The notes: generated by a model not told the origin, from the letters alone. DNA of 49,526 bases from Lightella neohaematopini (GCA_025728385.1 JAOBJV010000004.1:1-49526); one strand, 5' to 3'; counted from the stretch's first letter, positions 1 through 10,607 are shown. Program-made: numbers and translations.

Positions 1-53
1 ACACTGTTTTTTTATTATGTCAAGTTGATTTATTATAAATAAATAATTATGGT

Positions 54-1925
54 TTATATTTCTATTTGTGTACCTAATTTAACTACTCTATTTGTTGGTA
101 TCAAATATTGATCAGATATTTTTGTTGAATTATGATATAATATCATAAATAATTTACCACTAATTTTAGAATACCAAGATGTACGATTTAAAATTAATGA
201 TTCATATGATATAAAAAAAGACATTTCTTGCATTTGACAAAATAATCCATCAACTTTACATCTATCAAATATCTCTTCCATATTAGGAATTTCTTTGAAA
301 CCATAACAAGCAATAACTCGCCAAAAAGTTGGAGATAATTGTTCTACATTTACACGTCTTATATTATGTACTAATGGTGTGTCTTTTACCTTAATACTTA
401 ATAAAATTGTCTTAGTATGAATAATTTTATTGTGTTTTAAATTTTGTAATAATGCAATAGGAATATTATTTATAGCATAAGATATAAATACTGCAGTACC
501 AGGTACTATAATTGGTGGATATTTTTCAAGAGAAATAATAAAAGCACTTAAAGAATTACCATATTTATTAACTTGATAAACTAGGTTTAGTTTCTCATAT
601 CTCCATATAATCATAATAGTAAAAATTATTAAACTAATTAATATGGTTAGCCATCCACCAGATAAAATTTTTAATATATTTATAGTAAACATCATAATAT
701 CTAAAAATAAAAAAGTTATTAATAATAATGTTGCTATATATATATTCCACCGCCAGTAATATATAATTACTATATATAGTAATATACTAGTTAGTACCAT
801 AGCACTAGTTACTGTAATACCATAAGCTGCTGCTAAATTACTAGAATGTTCAAATATTACTATCACTATTAATACTATTATGTATAATAACCAATTAATT
901 AATGGAATATATATTTGACCAGATTTTACTTTAGATGTGTATATAATCTTCATAGAAGGTAAATAATTTAAATTTATTGCTTGTTTTGTTAAAGAAAAAA
1001 TTCCAGATATTACTGCTTGAGATGCAATAATAGTGGCCATAGTACTTATAATTAATAACGGTAATATAGCCCAGTTAGGAGCAAGAAAAAAAAATGGATT
1101 ACTAACATATTTAGTATTAGATAAAACTAAAGCTCCTTGTCCAAAGTAATTTAATATTAGTGTTGGCAATACTAAAAAAAACCAAGCTAAACGAATTGGT
1201 AATGTACCAAAATGTCCCATATCAGCATATAATGCTTCAACTCCAGTAATAGATAAAATTACTGTGCTTAAAGCAAATAAAGAAACATTATGATATTTTT
1301 TTATAAATATAAAAGCCCATTTAGGATTACATGCGGTAAGTATTTCTGGAAATTTAATAATTTCAATAATACCTAAAATTCCTATTATTATAAACCAAGT
1401 TATCATAATTGGAGTAAATAATTTACTAATACTAGTAGTACCATATTTTTGACATGTAAATAACATGGTTAATATAATAATAGCTATTAAAGTAATAAAT
1501 TTCTTAAAAAGTGGAGTAATAATTTGTAATCCTTCAGTAGCAGATACTATAGAAATAGCTGGAGTGATAACAGTTTCTCCATAAAATAAACTACCTCCTA
1601 ATAATCCTAATATTATTAATATATTAGTACATTTTTTATTATTAATATTTCTAGTAGATAATAAAGTAAGAGTTAAGATACCACCTTCACCAGCATCATT
1701 AGCTTTCATGACAAGTAATAAATATTTAATAGAAACTACTATAATTAATAACCAAAAAATAATCGATAAAAAACCAAATACAGTAATATGATCAATATTA
1801 ATACCATATTGCTTATTAAAGCATTCTTTTAAAGTATATAATGGGCTAGTTCCAATATCACCATATACTATACCAGTAGTAGCTAAAGTATTAATTAATA
1901 ATGAATACTTATTATTTTTAAACAT
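54..1925 (-). CDS. kup: Kup low-affinity potassium uptake transporter
   Basis: Inner-membrane K+ uptake protein of the KUP/HAK/KT family, which imports K+ probably together with protons. The 623 residues match the usual length of about 622. The N-terminus carries the family signature GIVYGDIGTSPLY at about residues 18-30, followed by about twelve hydrophobic segments up to residue 450 and a soluble C-terminal domain. The short second-loop motif GEGG (residues 78-81) is also present. The ATG start lies just ahead of the conserved first helix. It stands alone on the minus strand, about 270 bases from cspC. Identification is secure; the transport mechanism is family knowledge. Confidence 0.96.
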   Translation of the reverse strand: MFKNNKYSLLINTLATTGIVYGDIGTSPLYTLKECFNKQYGINIDHITVFGFLSIIFWLLIIVVSIKYLLLVMKANDAGEGGILTLTLLSTRNINNKKCTNILIILGLLGGSLFYGETVITPAISIVSATEGLQIITPLFKKFITLIAIIILTMLFTCQKYGTTSISKLFTPIMITWFIIIGILGIIEIIKFPEILTACNPKWAFIFIKKYHNVSLFALSTVILSITGVEALYADMGHFGTLPIRLAWFFLVLPTLILNYFGQGALVLSNTKYVSNPFFFLAPNWAILPLLIISTMATIIASQAVISGIFSLTKQAINLNYLPSMKIIYTSKVKSGQIYIPLINWLLYIIVLIVIVIFEHSSNLAAAYGITVTSAMVLTSILLYIVIIYYWRWNIYIATLLLITFLFLDIMMFTINILKILSGGWLTILISLIIFTIMIIWRYEKLNLVYQVNKYGNSLSAFIISLEKYPPIIVPGTAVFISYAINNIPIALLQNLKHNKIIHTKTILLSIKVKDTPLVHNIRRVNVEQLSPTFWRVIACYGFKEIPNMEEIFDRCKVDGLFCQMQEMSFFISYESLILNRTSWYSKISGKLFMILYHNSTKISDQYLIPTNRVVKLGTQIEI

Positions 1926-2112
1926 ACATAAACATATAGATAATAATTAATAAATTATAAGTAATATTTATGGTATTTAATACTTAATTTTTTAAGTACA
2001 AAAACTATTATTGATTATAATTAATTAATATTTTTATATAAATTTTAATAATTTTTAAATTAAATATATTTTGACATCTAAATTATTAATCTACGCAGTG
2101 TTATAAACAACA

Positions 2113-2156
2113 CAACCACTTATCATATTATTAATATAATATAATATTAGTGGTTG
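2113..2156 (-). terminator. Possible terminator hairpin downstream of cspC
   Basis: An inverted repeat with 8-base perfect arms (CAACCACT at 2113-2120 and AGTGGTTG at 2149-2156) flanks an A/T core that can itself pair imperfectly. It begins about 40 bases after the cspC stop in the direction of transcription. It is one of the few G/C-containing arms in the intergenic DNA. The T-tract that follows is poor (TGTTGTTTAT), so termination is an inference from position and structure. Confidence 0.4.
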
Positions 2157-2196
2157 CATTATACCATTTATGTACTATCAAATTTAAAAAAATAAA

Positions 2197-2406
2197 TTAT
2201 ATTGTAGTAACATTAATTGCTGATGGTCCTTTCTGACCATCCTGAATTTCAAATTCTACATTTTGTCCTTCAGATAAAGTTTTAAAACCATTACCTTGAA
2301 TTGCTGAAAAATGTACAAATACATCTTTACTACCATCTGATGGAGTAATAAAACCAAAACCTTTAGATTCATTAAACCATTTTACTTGACCTGTAATTTT
2401 TGCCAT
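2197..2406 (-). CDS. cspC: CspC-type cold-shock domain RNA chaperone
   Basis: A single cold-shock (OB-fold) domain of 69 residues that binds single-stranded RNA or DNA and melts secondary structure; in E. coli CspC and CspE act as antiterminators and mRNA stabilisers. RNP1 (KGFGFI, residues 15-20) and RNP2 (VFVHF, residues 29-33) are intact. The sequence is closer to E. coli CspC than CspE: MAKI at the start, and GNGFKTL with EGQNVEFEIQDGQKGP near the end. A good Shine-Dalgarno (AAGGAAA) precedes the ATG. It is far more conserved than its neighbours. The location beside htpX agrees with E. coli, where the two lie close together. Confidence 0.95.
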   Translation of the reverse strand: MAKITGQVKWFNESKGFGFITPSDGSKDVFVHFSAIQGNGFKTLSEGQNVEFEIQDGQKGPSAINVTTI

Positions 2407-2599
2407 ATTTTACTTTCCTTAAAAAATATTAAACAACATGTAGTAGTATATGATAAAAACAATTTATTATAAAGTATATCTTAATACAAATTAGTTTCTA
2501 TAAATCTACCAGTAATTACAAATTAATATACATTAAAATATTTTAATATATCAATAGTATAATTCTAATATAATTAGTTTTAATAATTTTACAACTATT

Positions 2600-3475
2600 T
2601 TAATCTAAATAAGTTCTATTTACTAAAGCTTGAATTCTTTTTTCTAAAGTAGGATGAGACATAAATAATTCATTAAAATTATAACTATATTTACCACTAA
2701 TACAAAAGGAACTAATAATATTGTCAACGTTAAGTTTATTATAATTTATTTTTAATTTATTTAATGCAGTAACCATATTTTCTACACCTACTAACTTAGC
2801 TGCACCAGCATCAGCATAAAATTCTCTTTTTCTAGAAAACCAAAGAACAATCATATTAGCTAATATACCAAATAATAATTCTAATATTAAAGAAGTAATA
2901 AAATATACAGTCTGATTATCATTTTTATTATTTTCATCTAGACTAATATTAGAGAATAACTGTGCAAAAACTCTAGATAAAAATATGACAAAAGTATTGG
3001 TAATACCTTGAATTAAAGTCATAGTAATCATATCTCCATTAACTATATGACTCATCTCATGAGCTATTACAGCTTGTATTTCATTTTTACTCATATTATT
3101 TATTAGTTCAGTGCTAATTGCTAGTAATGATGATTTACGATTAGCACCAGTAGTAAAAGCATTTAAATCAGAAGAATTATAAATAACTAATTCAGGATTA
3201 TTAATATTTAGTATTTTCGATTGTTTATTTATTATTTCTAATAACCAATATTCAATATCATTTTTTGGTGTTTTAATAATTTCACCATCTATTAACTTTA
3301 ATGCAATATATTTTGACATATACAAAGATATTAAAGAACCACTAAATCCAAATATAATAGCTAATATTAATAAATTATATATTGTATATATATTAATACC
3401 TAAGATATATAGTGCTAAACTAAATACTATAAGTACTGCTATATTAGTAATTAAAAATATAATAATACGAAACAT
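2600..3475 (-). CDS. htpX: HtpX membrane zinc metalloprotease
   Basis: Inner-membrane M48 protease that cuts misfolded membrane proteins with its active site facing the cytoplasm, overlapping in function with FtsH. At 291 residues it is close to the E. coli length of about 293. Two N-terminal hydrophobic segments precede the zinc motif HEMSH at about residue 139; two more follow, and the third ligand sits in the EFYADAGAA segment. All expected catalytic residues are present. It is monocistronic in appearance. Together with ftsH, hflK, hflC and sppA in this window it makes a nearly complete inner-membrane quality-control set. Confidence 0.95.
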   Translation of the reverse strand: MFRIIIFLITNIAVLIVFSLALYILGINIYTIYNLLILAIIFGFSGSLISLYMSKYIALKLIDGEIIKTPKNDIEYWLLEIINKQSKILNINNPELVIYNSSDLNAFTTGANRKSSLLAISTELINNMSKNEIQAVIAHEMSHIVNGDMITMTLIQGITNTFVIFLSRVFAQLFSNISLDENNKNDNQTVYFITSLILELLFGILANMIVLWFSRKREFYADAGAAKLVGVENMVTALNKLKINYNKLNVDNIISSFCISGKYSYNFNELFMSHPTLEKRIQALVNRTYLD

Positions 3476-3603
3476 ATTAACATTATTCCTTATTAATTAA
3501 TTAAATTTAATAATAAATAACATAAAGTTATAATAATATAATAATTCTATTAAAACTAGTACTTTATATTTATAAAAATACTATTCGTCTAGTAAATAAA
3601 CTT

Positions 3604-4785
3604 CTAATTAAATTTTAATTTAGGTAATAAAAAATTAACCATTTTTATATATTTTAATTTATTAACTCCAATTAATTTAATTGTATATGGTAATTTAATA
3701 GTAAGTGGATTTACTGCATGGTTATTAACCCAAACTTCAAAATGTAAATGTGGACCAGTAGAGTAACCAGTATTACCTGATAAAGCTATACAATCCCCGT
3801 ACTTAACAAGTTGTCCTGATTTAACTAACAACTTATCTAAATGCATATATCTTGTAATATATTGATTATTATGATTAATAGCAATATATTTTCCTGCAGC
3901 TTTATCAATTTTGCTACTAACAACTTTACCATCACTAACTGAAAATATTGGAGTTCCTTTTGGCATAGCAAAATCTACACCCCTATGAGGTTTAATAATT
4001 TTAGTAATTGGATTAAATCTATTAGGACTAAATCTAGATGAAATACGAAATTTTTTATTAGTAGGATACAATATAGAATTATTAACTAATCTTACAGCTT
4101 TTAAATTATAAAATTCACCATCACACGCTCTAAAAGCATAAAAATCCCTACCATTAGTATTAATTCTAATACCAACTAATTGACTATATTTACATTTTTC
4201 ATTAGAAAAATTATTTACTTTAATTAATACAGAAAATTGATCACCCTTTTTTAATTTATTAAAATTTATACGCCATTTTAAAGCTGTTTGAATAATTTTA
4301 ATATCATTATCAGTTAATCCTACAAGATGGGCACTAGAAAAAAAATTATCATTTATATAACCTTTAAATGCTTTATAATAAGAATTTATATTTGTGGAAA
4401 AAGATTTTTTTATATTAAAAAAAGTAATATGGTTAAAATAAATAATAATATTATAGAATCTTTCTAAAAAATTATATATATAGTAACTTACTATATTTAG
4501 CGTTAATAAAATATGATTAATTATATATAAACTATTAGATCTAAGAAATTGTTTAAATAATTTTATATTTTTAACAATATTAATTTTATTAATGTAAAAT
4601 AAATATCGAGTATTAATATCATTATATTTATATTTTAAATTTTTTAAAAAATTAGGACTTTCAATAGATTCTAATAGTAGTAAATTACTTAGTCGTTTAG
4701 TAAATCTTAAATAATTATAAGAATTCATTAGTTGTAATAATAATATTAGTAATGTAATAATAGTAATTAAGCGGTATAATTTCAT
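3604..4785 (-). CDS. mepM: MepM/YebA murein DD-endopeptidase (M23, LytM type)
   Basis: Peptidoglycan hydrolase that cuts D-Ala-meso-DAP crosslinks to let the sacculus grow; periplasmic, anchored by an N-terminal hydrophobic segment (residues 5-25). The C-terminal M23 domain has both zinc motifs, HRGVD (near residue 269) and HLHFE (near residue 349), and the segment ALSNTGxS-like GNTGYSTGPH. The middle domain (KLKKGDQFSVL and following) matches E. coli MepM. The 393 residues compare with about 440 in E. coli: the region between the anchor and residue 150 is shortened and diverged. In E. coli the gene lies near znuACB and ruvAB, which are absent here. With murJ it suggests that a peptidoglycan wall is still made or remodelled. 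Confidence 0.9.
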   Translation of the reverse strand: MKLYRLITIITLLILLLQLMNSYNYLRFTKRLSNLLLLESIESPNFLKNLKYKYNDINTRYLFYINKINIVKNIKLFKQFLRSNSLYIINHILLTLNIVSYYIYNFLERFYNIIIYFNHITFFNIKKSFSTNINSYYKAFKGYINDNFFSSAHLVGLTDNDIKIIQTALKWRINFNKLKKGDQFSVLIKVNNFSNEKCKYSQLVGIRINTNGRDFYAFRACDGEFYNLKAVRLVNNSILYPTNKKFRISSRFSPNRFNPITKIIKPHRGVDFAMPKGTPIFSVSDGKVVSSKIDKAAGKYIAINHNNQYITRYMHLDKLLVKSGQLVKYGDCIALSGNTGYSTGPHLHFEVWVNNHAVNPLTIKLPYTIKLIGVNKLKYIKMVNFLLPKLKFN

Positions 4786-4963
4786 GTAATATAAACAAAA
4801 AACTTTAATTAATATATTTATTGTATTGTTAGTAATAAAACTAGCTATCCATAATAGTATATCAATTAATGTTAGTATACTTTTTAAGTAATATATACTA
4901 AATTAAATTTTATAGTAATAAATATAACTTATTATTAATATATTAAAACGTTTATAAAGTAAT

Positions 4964-5476
4964 TTAATAATTATTAGCTATTTTATCTGCACTTTTAATA
5001 TTGTAACAATGTGTAACAGCAATTGCTAATGCATCAGTTACATCTAATTTCAAACTAATTTTTAGATTTAATAATTTACATATGGTATATTTTACTTGCA
5101 ACTTATTTGCTGAACCTTTACCAACAATAATTTTTTTTACCTGTTTAGCGGTATACTCAAATAGTGGTATATTGAAGTTTACTATAGCAGCAATAGCTAC
5201 TCCCCTAGCATGACCTAATTTAATTGCTGTATCAGCATTTCTCGATACAAAAATTTTTTCTATTACAATGTAATTAGGTAAGAATCGATTAGTAATATTA
5301 TATATAGTATTATATATTAACTTTAATTTATCGTATAAATGATATAATTTACCACAATAAATATAACCACCATATAAATAATTAATATTAAAATTATCAA
5401 ATTTTATTAAACCATAACCAGTAACATTAAGACCAGGATCTATACCTAAAATAATTTTATTTGTATTATTTGACAT
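4964..5476 (-). CDS. ruvC: RuvC Holliday-junction endonuclease
   Basis: Homodimeric resolvase that nicks Holliday junctions during recombinational repair. The 170 residues are close to the usual 173. The four acidic active-site residues can be seen: Asp13 in GIDPG, Glu in VIEKIF (about residue 73), and the two Asp in LDVTDALAIA (about 145 and 148). In E. coli ruvC lies beside ruvA and ruvB; here the 178 bases between ruvC and mepM hold neither gene, and yebC/nudB are missing on the aspS side. The branch-migration partner must be elsewhere or lost. The catalytic set being intact argues for selection. Confidence 0.93.
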   Translation of the reverse strand: MSNNTNKIILGIDPGLNVTGYGLIKFDNFNINYLYGGYIYCGKLYHLYDKLKLIYNTIYNITNRFLPNYIVIEKIFVSRNADTAIKLGHARGVAIAAIVNFNIPLFEYTAKQVKKIIVGKGSANKLQVKYTICKLLNLKISLKLDVTDALAIAVTHCYNIKSADKIANNY

Positions 5477-5517
5477 ATTTATATTACTAATGTGTTGACC
5501 ATTTTAGTTAATTAATT

Positions 5518-7200
5518 TTATATATTAATTGTATTTATCATTTTTGATGTTAATTTAGGAAAAGCAATAACATCTTTTATACTATTAGAATTAGTTAACA
5601 ACATCAGTAAACGATCTAAACCTATAGCCAAACCAGAATGAGGAGGAGCACCGTATTTTAATGCATTTAATAATGTACCAAAATATTTATTTTGTTTATA
5701 TTTACTAATACCTAATATATTAAAAATTACTTTTTGCATTTTATAATTATTAATACGTACTGAACCACTACCAATTTCATAACCATTTATAACAATATCA
5801 TATGAATTAGCTATTATTGATTTAGGATATTTAACAATATAATTTATATCTGTACATTTAGGAGCAGTAAATGGATGGTGCATAGAAGATAAAATATTAT
5901 TTTTTGTCTTAAATAAAGGAAAATCAGTAATCCACAAAGGAGCCCATTTAATATGATTTAAATTATAATCTGAATTAATTTTTAATCTTAATTTACCTAA
6001 AGTATTAGTAGCTTTATAAAAATCATCTATTACAAAAAAAATAGTACCATAGTCAATATTTTTAAGAAAATCTAAAATTTTTAGTATAAATTTATAATCA
6101 AATATTTTTATTGCTGATCCTTCTAAATTTAATTTATTAAACTTAGTATTAATTCTTATCCAAAATGACATCTTAATATTATACAAATCAATGTATTCAA
6201 TATATTTACTAATATCTTCGTCACTAATATTTATATTATTTATGCTTATTGCAATAATACTATTTAAACTAAAATTATATATTTCATTATAATTATTATT
6301 AGTATTTATAAATAATTTAGTTAGATTTACCAATTCTATATTACTACGTAAATCTGGTTTATCTGAACCAAAACGACAAATTGCATCATTGTAAGATATT
6401 TTAATAAATTTACCTAATTTAACATCTAAAATTTTATACCACAAATATTTAATTAAACGCTCTATTATTTTCATTAATATATTAGTATTAATAAATGATA
6501 CTTCTATATCTAATTGCGTAAATTCTGGTTGGCGATCAGATCGTGAATCTTCATCACGAAAACACTTTGCTATTTGATAATATTTATCGAAACCAGATAT
6601 CATTAATAGTTGTTTAAATATTTGTGGTGATTGAGGTAAATAGTAACGATAATTATTATTAATTTTACTGTATACTACATAATCTTGAGCTCCATCATAA
6701 GACGGACTTGCTAGTATTGGAGTATCAATATATAAAAAATTATTTTTTGTCATAAACCTATTAATAATATAAAATACTTTTGAGCGTATTTTAATATTAT
6801 TAGTCATTCTTTTACTACGTAAATCTAAATAACGAAATTTTAATCTTTTTTCCTCATTTACAGTATTATTAATATTAATTGGTAAAACACTAGATTGATT
6901 TATTATATCTAAATCAATTACTAATATTTCTACATTATTAATAATTTCCTTTTTTTGATTTTTTAATTTATTTTGTACTATACCAGTGACTTTAATGCAA
7001 AATTCATTTTTTAATTTCATTACTTGATTAAAAACATACTTATATTTAGGAATACAACATAATTGAATAACTCCATAATGATCACGTAAATCAATAAAGA
7101 TTAATTTTCCTAAATTTCTTATACAATTTACCCAGCCATAAATTATTACTTGTTTGTTAATATGTGATATATTTACCATACCACAATATAATCTTTGCAT
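5518..7200 (-). CDS. aspS: Aspartyl-tRNA synthetase
   Basis: Class II synthetase charging tRNA-Asp. The N-terminal OB-fold anticodon domain opens with YCGMVNISH and GWVNCIRNLG. Motif 2 includes FRDEDSRSDRQPEFTQLD (about residues 215-232) and motif 3 GLAIGLDRLLML near residue 535. The bacterial GAD insertion domain is present but compressed. Length is 560 against about 590 in E. coli, and the protein ends soon after VIAFPK, so the usual C-terminal tail is missing. It lies 41 bases upstream of ruvC on the same strand, keeping the E. coli neighbourhood minus yebC and nudB. Confidence 0.97.
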   Translation of the reverse strand: MQRLYCGMVNISHINKQVIIYGWVNCIRNLGKLIFIDLRDHYGVIQLCCIPKYKYVFNQVMKLKNEFCIKVTGIVQNKLKNQKKEIINNVEILVIDLDIINQSSVLPININNTVNEEKRLKFRYLDLRSKRMTNNIKIRSKVFYIINRFMTKNNFLYIDTPILASPSYDGAQDYVVYSKINNNYRYYLPQSPQIFKQLLMISGFDKYYQIAKCFRDEDSRSDRQPEFTQLDIEVSFINTNILMKIIERLIKYLWYKILDVKLGKFIKISYNDAICRFGSDKPDLRSNIELVNLTKLFINTNNNYNEIYNFSLNSIIAISINNINISDEDISKYIEYIDLYNIKMSFWIRINTKFNKLNLEGSAIKIFDYKFILKILDFLKNIDYGTIFFVIDDFYKATNTLGKLRLKINSDYNLNHIKWAPLWITDFPLFKTKNNILSSMHHPFTAPKCTDINYIVKYPKSIIANSYDIVINGYEIGSGSVRINNYKMQKVIFNILGISKYKQNKYFGTLLNALKYGAPPHSGLAIGLDRLLMLLTNSNSIKDVIAFPKLTSKMINTINI

Positions 7201-7313
7201 TAGTTTACCTATTGATATTAATTAATATCATCACTATATTATAATTATAACATAATAATAGTTTACATGAAGTACTTTATTAACTAATTTTTTAAGTCAT
7301 CATATAAAAATTT

Positions 7314-9059
7314 ATGAATATAAATTCTATAATATCGATAAAACTAAAACAAATTTTATTAACTTTAAATATAAAAAAAAATACTGATACTTTATCAGTT
7401 AAAGCAATTAAATATACTAAATTTGGTCACTATCAAATTAATGGTATAATTACTTTAGCTAATATTATTAAAATAGAACCTATAGTATTAGCAAAAAATA
7501 TAAAAGATAAATTGGAATTATTTTATATAATAGATAAAATTATTATTGTTAATGTAAATTTTATAAACATTTTTTTAAAAATTAATTGGTTATCTTGTAA
7601 CTTAAAAAAATTAATAAATTCTTCAAGATTAAATGTGAGTTTAACAGAAAGATCAAAAAATATTATTATTGATTATTCTTCACCTAATATAGCTAAAGAA
7701 ATGCATGTAGGTCACTTACGATCTACTATTATAGGTGATTCTATGGTAAGAATATTAAAATTTTTAGGACATAATGTAATAAAAATTAATCATATAGGTG
7801 ATTGGGGTATACCTTTTAGTATATTAATTACATATTTAGAAAGAATTAATATTAATATAAATAATGAATTAATTAGTAATATTAAATTATTAGATAAATT
7901 ATATAAAAAAGCAAAAAAACAATATGATAATAATTCTGATTTTGTTAATAAAGTAAATTCTAATTTGATAAAATTACAAAATGGTGATATTTATTATAAT
8001 AAAATATGGTGTAAAATAGTTGATGTCACAATAAAAAATAATCAACTTATTTATAACTTACTAAATGTTACATTAAATAGTGCTGATAATATAGGAGAAA
8101 GTTTTTATAAAAATATGTTATTAAGTATTATTAATGATTTGCAAAATAAAGGAATTGCAATTAGTAAAAATTATTTGTCATTAGTAACAATAAATAACAA
8201 TAAAAAAAATAAACTTGATAGTCCTACTTATGTAGTAATTAGAAAAATGGATGGTACTTATTTATATTCTACTACTGATATTGCATCCATTAAATATAGA
8301 TATGAAATACTAAAAGCTGAAAAAATTATTTATTATGTGGATTCTCGTCAACAAAATTATTTTAATAATATATTTTTTATAGTACGTGCAGCTAATTATG
8401 TACCAAAATCAGTTAAATTAGAACATCATATTTTAGGTATGGTATTGAATAAAGATAATAAACCATTTAAAACTCGTGAAGGTAATACAATAAAATTAAT
8501 AGACTTACTAAATGAGTCAATTAGACGGGTAAGTATTATTATAAAAAATAAGTATCCTGAAATTAATAATGAAAAATTAGTTAGAATATCTAAAATTATT
8601 GGTATTGGAGCAATTAAATATTTTGATTTATCAAGGAATCGTTCTTCTGATTATGTTTTTAATTGGGATAAAATTTTAAGTTTACGTGGTAACACAATAA
8701 TTTATATACAATATGCTTATATTCGTATTAATTCTATATTAAAAAAAATTAATATTAAAAAATATAAGTACTATAATTATAAATATTATTTTAATACAAA
8801 TGAAGAAATTTTGTTAATTATACATATTCTAAGATTAGAAGAAACAATTAATAATGTATCTAAATATGGTACACCACATTTATTATGTGATTATTTATAC
8901 AAGTTAGCTAACTTATTTTCTAATTTTTACGAAAATTGCTATGTATTGCAGTCTGGTTTAAAAATAAAAATTAGCAGAATACTACTATTAATAGTAACTT
9001 CTCTAACTATTAGAACTAGTTTAAATCTATTAGGTATAGATATTGTAGATAAAATATAA
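7314..9059 (+). CDS. argS: Arginyl-tRNA synthetase
   Basis: Class I synthetase charging tRNA-Arg. The 581 residues are near the E. coli length of 577. The N-terminal Add-1 domain is followed by the HIGH-type motif in SSPNIAKEMHVGHLRST (HVGH near residue 130) and by INHIGDWG. As in enterobacterial ArgRS there is no canonical KMSK; the corresponding loop reads KPFKTREGNTIKL. The C-terminal helical anticodon domain is complete and ends in the usual region. It is divergent from aspS (113 bases apart) and convergent with murJ, with only 6 bases between the two stop codons. Confidence 0.96.
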   Translation: MNINSIISIKLKQILLTLNIKKNTDTLSVKAIKYTKFGHYQINGIITLANIIKIEPIVLAKNIKDKLELFYIIDKIIIVNVNFINIFLKINWLSCNLKKLINSSRLNVSLTERSKNIIIDYSSPNIAKEMHVGHLRSTIIGDSMVRILKFLGHNVIKINHIGDWGIPFSILITYLERINININNELISNIKLLDKLYKKAKKQYDNNSDFVNKVNSNLIKLQNGDIYYNKIWCKIVDVTIKNNQLIYNLLNVTLNSADNIGESFYKNMLLSIINDLQNKGIAISKNYLSLVTINNNKKNKLDSPTYVVIRKMDGTYLYSTTDIASIKYRYEILKAEKIIYYVDSRQQNYFNNIFFIVRAANYVPKSVKLEHHILGMVLNKDNKPFKTREGNTIKLIDLLNESIRRVSIIIKNKYPEINNEKLVRISKIIGIGAIKYFDLSRNRSSDYVFNWDKILSLRGNTIIYIQYAYIRINSILKKINIKKYKYYNYKYYFNTNEEILLIIHILRLEETINNVSKYGTPHLLCDYLYKLANLFSNFYENCYVLQSGLKIKISRILLLIVTSLTIRTSLNLLGIDIVDKI

Positions 9060-9065
9060 AAAATA

Positions 9066-10607
9066 TTAAACATTATAATAGAAATAAAAAATTTCTTTTA
9101 GTTTTAATCCAGTAATCCATAATGTAAAAAAGTATACTGATATTCCTGTCATAATTAATAATGAGATTCTAATTAATCTATAGAATATTGAAATATTATC
9201 CCAACTTGACATTAATGCTAATAATTTTATTAAAATAAAAGACATAACTAAAACTGATATTATTATTTTAAATAAAAAATTAGCTACATTATAATCAAAG
9301 AAAAATAATTTATTTTTTAATAAATAAAAGTATAAAAAAATAACTTGTATATAGTAAGAAACAATATTAGATATAGATAAACCTAAATTATCAAATATAT
9401 ATACAAATAATATATTCATAATTTGTGTTAGTATAATTATAATTAGAGACATTTTAATTAGTACTTTAGTATTATTACGAGAATAAAAACTAATTGTTAA
9501 TAATTTAGTTAGTACTAATCCAATTAATCCAGTTGAATACACACTTAACAATTTTTGTATCATACACAAATCGTGTACTGAAAAATTATTATATTGAAAT
9601 AATGTAATAACTATTGGATAAGATAATATTATTAAAGCAATAGTGCTAGGAATAACAAAAATAAAACATAATTTTATACCCCAGTTTAATTGCTTTAAAT
9701 AATTATTCATATCATTTTGTATAAAACTACGTGATAGTATTGGTAATAATATGGTATTCAATGATGTAATTAATAATCCAGCTGGTAACTCAATAATTCG
9801 ATCAGCATAATATATCCAAGATAATGATCCAGATACAAAAAAAGAAGCAAATATAGTATTAATAATATTTGATATTTGATTTATAGAATTAATAATAATA
9901 ACTGTACTAATATTTTTTAATAAGTTAAATAACTTTTTATAATTAAAATTAAATTTAGGAAGTACTAACATATTAATTTTTTTTAAAAATATGAGTTGAT
10001 AACATAATTGTATTATCCCACCAATAATAACAGACCAAGCTAATCCAAGAATTGGTATACTAAATAAATTATCAAATAATAAAGTAAATATAATCATACT
10101 AATATTTAAAAAAATAGATGTAGTTAAAGAAATTACTTCATAACCCCAAACATTCAATATTGCACTAGTAAAAGTTATAAATAAAATTAAAATTATATAT
10201 GGAAAAATAACTCTAGATAATTTTATTGTTAGTAAAAGAATATATTTTTTTTTAATAAAACCAGGAGCAATTAAAATAATAATTTTAGGTATAAAAAAAA
10301 TAGTAATTATTATAACTATTAGCAATAATGTTATAAATAATCCGGATATATAAGCGATAAAATTATAGGTATCTATAAGATTACCATTATTTTTATATTT
10401 AGTTAAAACTGGAACAAATACTTGTAATAAAATCCCATCAGAAAAAATTTTTCTGAACAAATTAGGTAATTTAAATGCTACTAAGAAAGAATCTAACATC
10501 CAATTAACTCCAAACACTCTTGCTATCGTTACATCACGAACAAATCCTAATATTCTAGAAATTAGTGTTACTAAGCTAACTTTTACTAATAATCTTATTA
10601 ACAACAT
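9066..10607 (-). CDS. murJ: MurJ lipid II flippase
   Basis: MOP-superfamily inner-membrane protein that moves lipid II to the periplasmic face for peptidoglycan synthesis. The 513 residues match the family (511 in E. coli), with about fourteen hydrophobic segments. The N-terminal signature is present as SRILGFVRDV and FKLPNLFRKIF, so the central-cavity arginines and the Asp in the LDSF segment are kept. The FAEGAFSQAF motif has drifted to FSDGILLQVF. Presence of a flippase implies that lipid II is made somewhere in the cell. It ends 6 bases from the argS stop. Confidence 0.93.
   Translation of the reverse strand: MLLIRLLVKVSLVTLISRILGFVRDVTIARVFGVNWMLDSFLVAFKLPNLFRKIFSDGILLQVFVPVLTKYKNNGNLIDTYNFIAYISGLFITLLLIVIIITIFFIPKIIILIAPGFIKKKYILLLTIKLSRVIFPYIILILFITFTSAILNVWGYEVISLTTSIFLNISMIIFTLLFDNLFSIPILGLAWSVIIGGIIQLCYQLIFLKKINMLVLPKFNFNYKKLFNLLKNISTVIIINSINQISNIINTIFASFFVSGSLSWIYYADRIIELPAGLLITSLNTILLPILSRSFIQNDMNNYLKQLNWGIKLCFIFVIPSTIALIILSYPIVITLFQYNNFSVHDLCMIQKLLSVYSTGLIGLVLTKLLTISFYSRNNTKVLIKMSLIIIILTQIMNILFVYIFDNLGLSISNIVSYYIQVIFLYFYLLKNKLFFFDYNVANFLFKIIISVLVMSFILIKLLALMSSWDNISIFYRLIRISLLIMTGISVYFFTLWITGLKLKEIFYFYYNV

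Noticed and set aside
1..53. The first bases as a partner of the rRNA junction at the other end
   Set aside because: They are A/T-rich sequence downstream of kup and show no rRNA similarity, so there is no evidence that the window closes into a circle through rRNA.
1926..2112. TATAAT-like promoter boxes here and in many other gaps
   Set aside because: In DNA made almost only of A and T such hexamers occur constantly by chance, so individual promoters cannot be called by eye.
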